From assembly GCF_019039105.1 (NCBI RefSeq), contig NZ_JAHPIV010000006.1:62001-126000 (forward strand): a DNA stretch of 64,000 nucleotides, read 5' to 3'. Origin of the DNA: Desertibacillus haloalkaliphilus (GTDB lineage Bacteria; Bacillota; Bacilli; Bacillales; KJ1-10-99). A program made the position numbers and the translations under genes. Shown piece after piece: positions 58,950-64,000 of the stretch. The notes under the pieces were generated by a model, which was not told the DNA's origin, did not search any database, and worked only from the letters and a program-made list of their open reading frames with translations. The first letter of the stretch is position 1. Every line of letters begins with the position of its first letter.

Positions 58950-60041
58950 TCACTTCGATTGTTGCGACACCCCTTGCTGCTTACGATTTTTCCTAACCAA
59001 TAACATAAACAGAATCACAATAATCACTTCTAACAATAAGCCAAGTGTTGCCCACGTAAATGTGGAGAAATAAAACAACTCCCCCGTATTTCGAAAGAAA
59101 AGATTTGCACATAACGCTAATAATATTACGATGGGTACAAGCGTGAATTTAGACTTCTTTTTTGTAAGTAGTGCGACGGCACGTTTGATCCCATATAAGA
59201 CAAGGGCCATTTTTGCAAACACCGTTGGAAAATAAAGCGCAACGAGCACTAAATCAAGGCGATCAAGAAACTCGGTTAAACGAATATGTTGCACTATACG
59301 GTACGTTGGGTACAGATTATAGCGAATCACTTCTGCACCGATGACAGCAATTGAAGATAGGATAAGCACAAAGAGTAAAAAGAGGCCAACCCCTGCCCCG
59401 AGTATGACAGAACGCTTCGCATCTTTAAACGGTTTTACCGTATGAATGATTAGTAGGATAGCAACAACTTCCCCTACCCAGGCAAACCCTATAAATGACG
59501 CTTGCAATAGCGACGGGATCGCTTCCAACTGTAAAGCCGGCTCAAAATTACTAAATTCAAATTCGTTAATTAGCGAAATAGGAATGAACACTATGACTGG
59601 AATAAAAACCAAAAAAATCACTTCAGTAAATCTTGCAATCACTTCTAAACCAGACCATGCAAGATACAGTACAGCTGCAATAATCAAGATACTAATCACA
59701 AACCTTGGCGTAAGTGGCAACAAGGTGGACATGACAAACGAAGAAATGATCCGAATGTCACGAATAAATAGATGTGCAAGCAATAAAATAAACGCCATCG
59801 CTATTAACTTCGTGATCCATGAGTTTGTATCCCAAATCGTTTGTATGTCTTTTAGTTTATTCATCCCAAAGAACGCAAGTTGAATGATAATGAATGCAAA
59901 CACAAACAACACGACCGGAACAGCCCATGAATTTTGCATCGCAAGGTCAGCAAACGCTTGCGGAATATTAACAAGTGCCAGCGCAACAACCATATTCGCA
60001 GACATAAAGGCGACTTGAAGGTTTGAGATCTGCTTTTTCAT
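58950..60041 (-). CDS. Spore germination receptor B subunit (GerAB family)
   Basis: A 363-residue membrane protein with about 10 helices in the APC/GerAB permease fold, starting MKKQISNLQVAFMSANMVVA. GerAB-type subunits bind the germinant in the spore inner membrane. ATG 60041 overlaps the stop of the small D-subunit gene by 4 bases (ATGA), so coupling is clear; the open frame runs 16 codons further upstream into that gene. Germinant specificity cannot be predicted. It is the last gene of the ger operon. Confidence 0.92.
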   Translation of the reverse strand: MKKQISNLQVAFMSANMVVALALVNIPQAFADLAMQNSWAVPVVLFVFAFIIIQLAFFGMNKLKDIQTIWDTNSWITKLIAMAFILLLAHLFIRDIRIISSFVMSTLLPLTPRFVISILIIAAVLYLAWSGLEVIARFTEVIFLVFIPVIVFIPISLINEFEFSNFEPALQLEAIPSLLQASFIGFAWVGEVVAILLIIHTVKPFKDAKRSVILGAGVGLFLLFVLILSSIAVIGAEVIRYNLYPTYRIVQHIRLTEFLDRLDLVLVALYFPTVFAKMALVLYGIKRAVALLTKKKSKFTLVPIVILLALCANLFFRNTGELFYFSTFTWATLGLLLEVIIVILFMLLVRKNRKQQGVSQQSK

Positions 60042-60259
60042 TTTCCAACCACCAATTCTGTCCAGGCTCCAAACGTTGCCGATAACCATTCTATATAAAC
60101 AAATAGCTTATCACCTGGAATAAGGTATAGTGAAACAATCGCAACAACTGCTGAAGTCGATAAATAAAGAACCTTCTCTCCTTGGTGTTTTTTAAACGAT
60201 TTTCGCCCAAACAGATAGGTGATAAGTAATGACACCCATATAAATACTACTTCTATCAT
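60038..60259 (-). CDS. Small two-helix germinant receptor D subunit
   Basis: A 73-residue protein with two membrane helices (about 3-18 and 31-47) joined by a basic loop FGRKSFKKHQGEK. It lies between the C and B subunit genes. Small two-span D subunits encoded in ger operons are known in Bacillus and modulate receptor activity. RBS AAAGGAGTG before ATG 60259, 7 bases after gerAC-like. Its assignment rests on size, topology and position. Confidence 0.82.
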   Translation of the reverse strand: MIEVVFIWVSLLITYLFGRKSFKKHQGEKVLYLSTSAVVAIVSLYLIPGDKLFVYIEWLSATFGAWTELVVGK

Positions 60260-60266
60260 TGGCTGT

Positions 60267-61430
60267 TCACTCCTTTACACCAATCCCTTTACTCGTTAAC
60301 CCAGTCGCTTGAACAGGCGATTCCACCGTGATTTCAATTTCAAGCTCAGGTAGTAATTCTCGCCAGTGCTCCTTCCATTCCTTCCATTTGTTAGGTTCAC
60401 GACGCCTTAGTAACCAACCTAATCCAAACGTATCAATTCCTCTTGAAAGGGTCGCTGTAAAGATTTCATTAACATGACCCTCAATTTCTTCTTTTAATGC
60501 TTTTTCGACTGTATCAAACACACTTGGTTCCTCTAAGTTTAAATCGGATTGGTTTTCCAAGATCATTGCTTGTGTATCAATCGTCACTAAAAACTTCGGT
60601 TTATCATTTTCAATTTCGTAATCAATGGTTGCGGTCTGATCTTTCATCCAGATATTAAGGTAGTTTCTATCACCAACAGGTAACGTGACATAATTACCAT
60701 GCATCAGTTCCATCATCCATGATACACCTTTACTCTCCTTTTCTGTTGTGATAAATTCAAGCTGATCTTCTTTAAAAATGCCCACTCGCTTAATTTGCAC
60801 TTGCTCGGACCTAGCTTCCGGGTTCGGATTATTGTTTTCAGCAACATCAACAACGGGTAACATTGGGTCCATCCCGTCACGCTGAAAATCCTTTAAAAAT
60901 TCACCAATCGACTGTTCATAGCGGGCGTTACCAATTTCGCGAATCGCCTCAGCACCGAGCTGTTCGAGCTCTGGGTTAACAGCTATTACATCAATCGCCT
61001 GGCCCTCAGTCATAAACACATTTGTCGTCAAGCGCCCTTCAATGTTGCGAGTAAGTACATCAAGTTTTTTCCCTAATCCTGCTTTAGCAGCATCTTTACC
61101 GAACAAAATGACACGGCGATGACCATAGCGCAAGCTACGAGACAACCGTTGCTGCAGGTCATCTTGGGCACGACGAACACTTTCTCCAACACCTGCATCG
61201 ACATAAAATGGATCGCCTCCTGTTGTACCACCGCCGCCACCCTCACTACCGGCACCACCCATCGCACCAGGTAATGGGATTTGTTCACCGACGATAAATT
61301 TTCCACTTTCAAGGCGGTCAATACTCGTGGCACTAACGACCGCGACATCATTTACTTCAATTCGATCCCAACAACCGACTTGTACAAATAGCACAATAAA
61401 AATGAGTAATAGCAGTAACCTTTTCTTCAT
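60267..61430 (-). CDS. Spore germination receptor C subunit (Ger(x)C lipoprotein)
   Basis: A 387-residue lipoprotein. Signal MKKRLLLLLIFIVLFVQVGC with lipidated Cys20, followed by WDRIEVND, the hallmark of Ger(x)C proteins. A Gly-rich insert (GGAGSEGGGGGTTGGD, about residues 58-73) interrupts the first domain and is longer than usual. The C-terminal part (about 215-380) is the third domain of GerBC-like structures. It is anchored in the spore inner membrane. RBS CTGGAGGG before ATG 61430. Confidence 0.92.
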   Translation of the reverse strand: MKKRLLLLLIFIVLFVQVGCWDRIEVNDVAVVSATSIDRLESGKFIVGEQIPLPGAMGGAGSEGGGGGTTGGDPFYVDAGVGESVRRAQDDLQQRLSRSLRYGHRRVILFGKDAAKAGLGKKLDVLTRNIEGRLTTNVFMTEGQAIDVIAVNPELEQLGAEAIREIGNARYEQSIGEFLKDFQRDGMDPMLPVVDVAENNNPNPEARSEQVQIKRVGIFKEDQLEFITTEKESKGVSWMMELMHGNYVTLPVGDRNYLNIWMKDQTATIDYEIENDKPKFLVTIDTQAMILENQSDLNLEEPSVFDTVEKALKEEIEGHVNEIFTATLSRGIDTFGLGWLLRRREPNKWKEWKEHWRELLPELEIEITVESPVQATGLTSKGIGVKE

Positions 61431-61456
61431 GCGCTTCCCTCCAGCATTTGGAGTGT

Positions 61457-63169
61457 TTAATTATCATTCGTATCTGGGGATGGTTTTAAATTGACCGATT
61501 CACGCTTCATATTGTTTGCGACAATATGTTTCGGTCGTTTCTCCATTGCCCACCATGGTGTACGAATGAATACATCTTTTAATTCATTAACAGAAAGTGG
61601 TGCTAATGGTGCTAAATATGGAACGCCAAATGAACGTAATTTGCATAAATGAGTTAGTAAAAAGACCGTCCCAATGATAATGCCAAATAAGCCAAAAATC
61701 GCTGCTAAAATCATCATCGGAAACCGTAATAACCGAATCGAAATCGCCACATTAAAGCGCGGAATCGTAAACGAAGCAATCCCCGTTAAGGAGACAACGA
61801 TAACCATTGGTGCAGAAACGATCCCCGCTTCTACTGCCGCTGTTCCAATGACGAGTGCCCCTAAAATACTAACCGCTTGGCCGATCGTTTTTGGCAATCG
61901 TACTCCCGCTTCACGCAAGGCTTCAAAGGCTAATTCCATTAAAATCGCCTCAACAAAGGCTGGAAACGGAATCGCTTCCCGACTTGCCGCAAACGTAAAT
62001 AACAGTTTGGTCGGGATCATCTCGTAATGAAACGTCGTCAAAGCGATATATACAGCTGGTAAGAATATGGCAACTGATAAAAAGATAAAACGAACCCAGC
62101 GTAAGAAAATCGAAATATAAAAACGACTATAATAATCCTCACTTGCCTGAAATAGCTGCCAAAACGTTACTGGCATTACCATTGCAAAGGGTGTACCATC
62201 GATTAAGATCGCGACTCGCCCTTCTAACAAGTTCGCCGCAACGGTATCCGGTCGTTCTGTGATTTGAATTTGTGGAAACAAACTTGATGGATTGTCTTCA
62301 ATTAACTCCTCGATATAACCACTTTCAAGCACCCCATCGATCTCAATCCGGTCAAGACGACGTTGCACCTCATCGACAAGTTCTTGGCTAGCAAGGCCAT
62401 CTAAATAAGCAACAACTAATTTCGTTTGCGTTTCTGTCCCTACCTTTCGATTAAGGTATTTTAAATTTTTCGTCCGTAGCTTTCGACGTAGGAGAGCAAT
62501 ACTTGTTGCTAAATTTTCATTAAACCCTTCCCGTGGCCCCCGAATACTTGATTCTGTTTCTGGCTCTGTAATTCCACGCGTTTCAAAACCGTTTGCTTCA
62601 AATAAAATCGCTTCATTGATGCCATCAACAACTAACGCCGTATTACCGCTAACAACTTCATCAACGATATCTTCGATGAACGTCTTCTTTGAGATCTCCG
62701 CGATTGATACGAGCTGTTCCTCAATTGTCGCAATGGTTACGTCTTTACCTTCATACTCATACAATTCATGAATCGCATGAAACTCTAGACTCGCCGTATC
62801 GACAAGCCCATCAATAAAAATGAGATACGCATATTTCGGACCAATTTTCAGCTTACGAAAAACGACATCTGAGCAGTCTTTCAGCTTTTTTTCTAAATTG
62901 GTCTTATTTTTCACTATATCAACACCAAGCGGCTGCTTGAATATTGGCTTTTTAATATGTAAACACCTCGCTTTGCCGAGACTACTAAAAAAGACCAGCT
63001 CCCCTTTTGAATTGCACTTGATCAAAGCCACTGAAACATCCGTCTTTCTACAGCGGCTTCCCTTTCTGAGGATGTATTTGTTATCATCTCCAAAGCAAGG
63101 TAGCTTATCCATAAAAATGTCAGCATAACTGCAACTTAGAATCCTCATTAATAAGCCAGTCCAACACAA
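61457..63169 (-). CDS. Spore germination receptor A subunit (GerAA family), start uncertain
   Basis: A GerAA-type protein; the open frame is 570 codons. The family match starts near residue 75 (KKPIFKQPLGVDI), through IVDEVVSGNTALVVDG, RGPREGFNENL, the typical NLLEGRVAILIDGTPFA and about five membrane helices from residue 355 to 505. The first 75 codons are Cys-rich and unlike the family, and neither ATG (63148, 63112) nor the TTG at 63169 has a ribosome site. GAGGTG near 62,967 lies 7 bases before an ATT in frame, so the true start could be there, or the N-terminus may be divergent. It is first in the ger operon. Confidence 0.85.
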   Translation of the reverse strand: MCWTGLLMRILSCSYADIFMDKLPCFGDDNKYILRKGSRCRKTDVSVALIKCNSKGELVFFSSLGKARCLHIKKPIFKQPLGVDIVKNKTNLEKKLKDCSDVVFRKLKIGPKYAYLIFIDGLVDTASLEFHAIHELYEYEGKDVTIATIEEQLVSIAEISKKTFIEDIVDEVVSGNTALVVDGINEAILFEANGFETRGITEPETESSIRGPREGFNENLATSIALLRRKLRTKNLKYLNRKVGTETQTKLVVAYLDGLASQELVDEVQRRLDRIEIDGVLESGYIEELIEDNPSSLFPQIQITERPDTVAANLLEGRVAILIDGTPFAMVMPVTFWQLFQASEDYYSRFYISIFLRWVRFIFLSVAIFLPAVYIALTTFHYEMIPTKLLFTFAASREAIPFPAFVEAILMELAFEALREAGVRLPKTIGQAVSILGALVIGTAAVEAGIVSAPMVIVVSLTGIASFTIPRFNVAISIRLLRFPMMILAAIFGLFGIIIGTVFLLTHLCKLRSFGVPYLAPLAPLSVNELKDVFIRTPWWAMEKRPKHIVANNMKRESVNLKPSPDTNDN

Positions 63170-63217
63170 AAAAGATTGTTCCCAATAGGTAACAAATCAC
63201 CATTTTTGAGAACAATC
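63168..63217 (-). terminator. Terminator after yunF
   Basis: GATTGTTC/GAACAATC (minus: AAGGATTGTTC...GAACAATCTT) followed by six T residues, directly before the gerAA-like open frame. It separates yunF from the ger operon. Confidence 0.82.
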
Positions 63218-63220
63218 CTT

Positions 63221-64000
63221 TTAAAATAAATCTAGCTGTCTTGGGGCCAGTCCCTCATATTCAATGCCGAGAAGCTCAATCAATTGCTTTGCATTGCCAG
63301 CCGCATCTCCCCCTGAATTGTTGTTAAACAAGACGTAGATATCTTCTGTTTGCTGTTGAAGCTGTTCGAGGTTTTTCTTCCATTCAAGCAATTCCTCTTC
63401 GTTATACTTATACAGATAACGAACATCCCGCCAATTGCCGGTGCCCGGGTCGTTCCAGCCGTACTGATTGCGTCCATGCATCCGAACTAAGCTGACGTTT
63501 GAATCTGTCGGCTTTAAAACGGTTGGCACAGAGCCACTCCCTGCTTGCGGTTCATCACAAATGCTGTGGATCCAACCCTCTTGCTCCATAAAAGCTAATG
63601 TTTTCTCCCGAAAGTTAGTTGAGAACCATGACTGATGGCGAAATTCTAACGCAGCTGGCAATCCCTCTAACTGCGCTTTACAATACCTCAACAACTGAAC
63701 ATGCTCTTTCTTACAATCGAACCACGGCGGAAACTGACAGAGCACCATCGCTAGCTTCCCGGTGCGAATGAGTGGCTCTAATGAATCAACAAACGCTTCG
63801 TACATCTGCTCACGCGAATCAAATGGACTTTGCCCACGATTATGACCGGTGATTCCCTGGTACGCTTTAACGATAAAACGAAAATCATCAGGCGTCTCAC
63901 GGACCCATTTTTCATAATTGCGGTGCGGCTGAACGGCGTAAAACGAAGCATCAACTTCAACGATTGGAAAGTGACCACTGTACGATTTAAGCTTTTCCTG
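63221..64000 (-). CDS. yunF: DUF72 protein YunF, 5' end outside window
   Basis: The frame is open from the right edge of the window to the stop at 63221 (259 codons visible). It carries the DUF72 landmarks FPIVEVDASFYA, DDFRFIVKAYQGITGH, LEFRHQSWF, MHGRNQYGW and a C-terminal VLFNNNSGGDAAGNA. DUF72 is a TIM-barrel family of unknown activity. It is the expected end of the yunB-yunF segment, here moved by about 23 kb of inserted transport and catabolic genes. The apparent internal ATG at 63805 is not the true start. Confidence 0.9.
   Translation of the reverse strand, partial: QEKLKSYSGHFPIVEVDASFYAVQPHRNYEKWVRETPDDFRFIVKAYQGITGHNRGQSPFDSREQMYEAFVDSLEPLIRTGKLAMVLCQFPPWFDCKKEHVQLLRYCKAQLEGLPAALEFRHQSWFSTNFREKTLAFMEQEGWIHSICDEPQAGSGSVPTVLKPTDSNVSLVRMHGRNQYGWNDPGTGNWRDVRYLYKYNEEELLEWKKNLEQLQQQTEDIYVLFNNNSGGDAAGNAKQLIELLGIEYEGLAPRQLDLF

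Overview
The window is chromosomal DNA of an endospore-forming Bacillaceae, probably an alkaliphilic or salt-tolerant Bacillus relative. It has a GerA-type germinant receptor, the sporulation genes lytH, yunB and yutC, many Na+-coupled or TRAP transporters, strong Gram-positive ribosome binding sites, and a backbone in the same order as the Bacillus subtilis yut-yun segment: pgpA, yutF, yutE, yutD, yutC, lipA, lytH, yunB, yunC, yunD, yunE, yunF. Insertions interrupt that backbone. No rRNA, tRNA, insertion sequence, prophage or CRISPR was seen.

Region 1 (1-18,200, all minus strand) is an exopolysaccharide cluster. It starts with a Wzz-like co-polymerase and its tyrosine kinase, followed by a PHP-type tyrosine phosphatase, a PglF/CapD-type dehydratase, galU, an aminotransferase, a PglC-type priming transferase, a PglD-type acetyltransferase, four glycosyltransferases, a nucleotide-sugar dehydrogenase and a Wzy-like polymerase. 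Together these can make a UDP-di-N-acetylbacillosamine-like primer sugar, build a repeat unit on undecaprenyl phosphate and polymerise it. No flippase is in view. The last 8.5 kb is visibly AT-rich. Passenger genes are an orphan pseudopilin, a decayed four-helix-bundle gene and a fused MNT-HEPN protein.

Region 2 (18.5-26.8 kb) is backbone: pgpA, yutF, a SufR-like regulator, yutE, small conserved proteins, yutD, yutC, lipA, lytH. Region 3 (27-33.3 kb) holds a WrbA quinone reductase with an MhqR-like repressor and MhqR-type boxes, a MetPS-type NSS transporter with its 38-residue small subunit, and an NhaC-family permease under a lysine riboswitch (lysW). Region 4 (33-41.6 kb) holds yunB, dfrA-thyA, an HD-GYP protein, yunC, yunD, yunE and an atypical SDR.

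Region 5 (41.9-50.4 kb) is a TAXI-type TRAP transporter operon with a sigma-54 promoter, next to a sensor kinase with an extracytoplasmic solute-binding domain and an NtrC-family regulator, plus a TSUP permease. Region 6 (50.7-58.3 kb) is an apparent glutarate / L-2-hydroxyglutarate catabolic operon: a second TAXI-TRAP transporter, a GntR regulator, a FAH-family protein, LhgO, a DUF3870 protein and CsiD. csiD has its own strong promoter and a leader that can fold into a pseudoknot followed by a terminator, a possible undescribed regulatory RNA. Region 7 (58.9-64 kb) is a four-gene ger operon (A, C, D, B subunits) and the 3' part of yunF.

Intergenic spaces carry at least five repeat families: a hairpin-plus-tail element whose copies show compensatory base changes, a ~130-bp element with covarying hairpins, 52-bp tandem hairpin arrays, a 204-bp tandem repeat, and TTAGTTGGTTAG-type inverted repeats.
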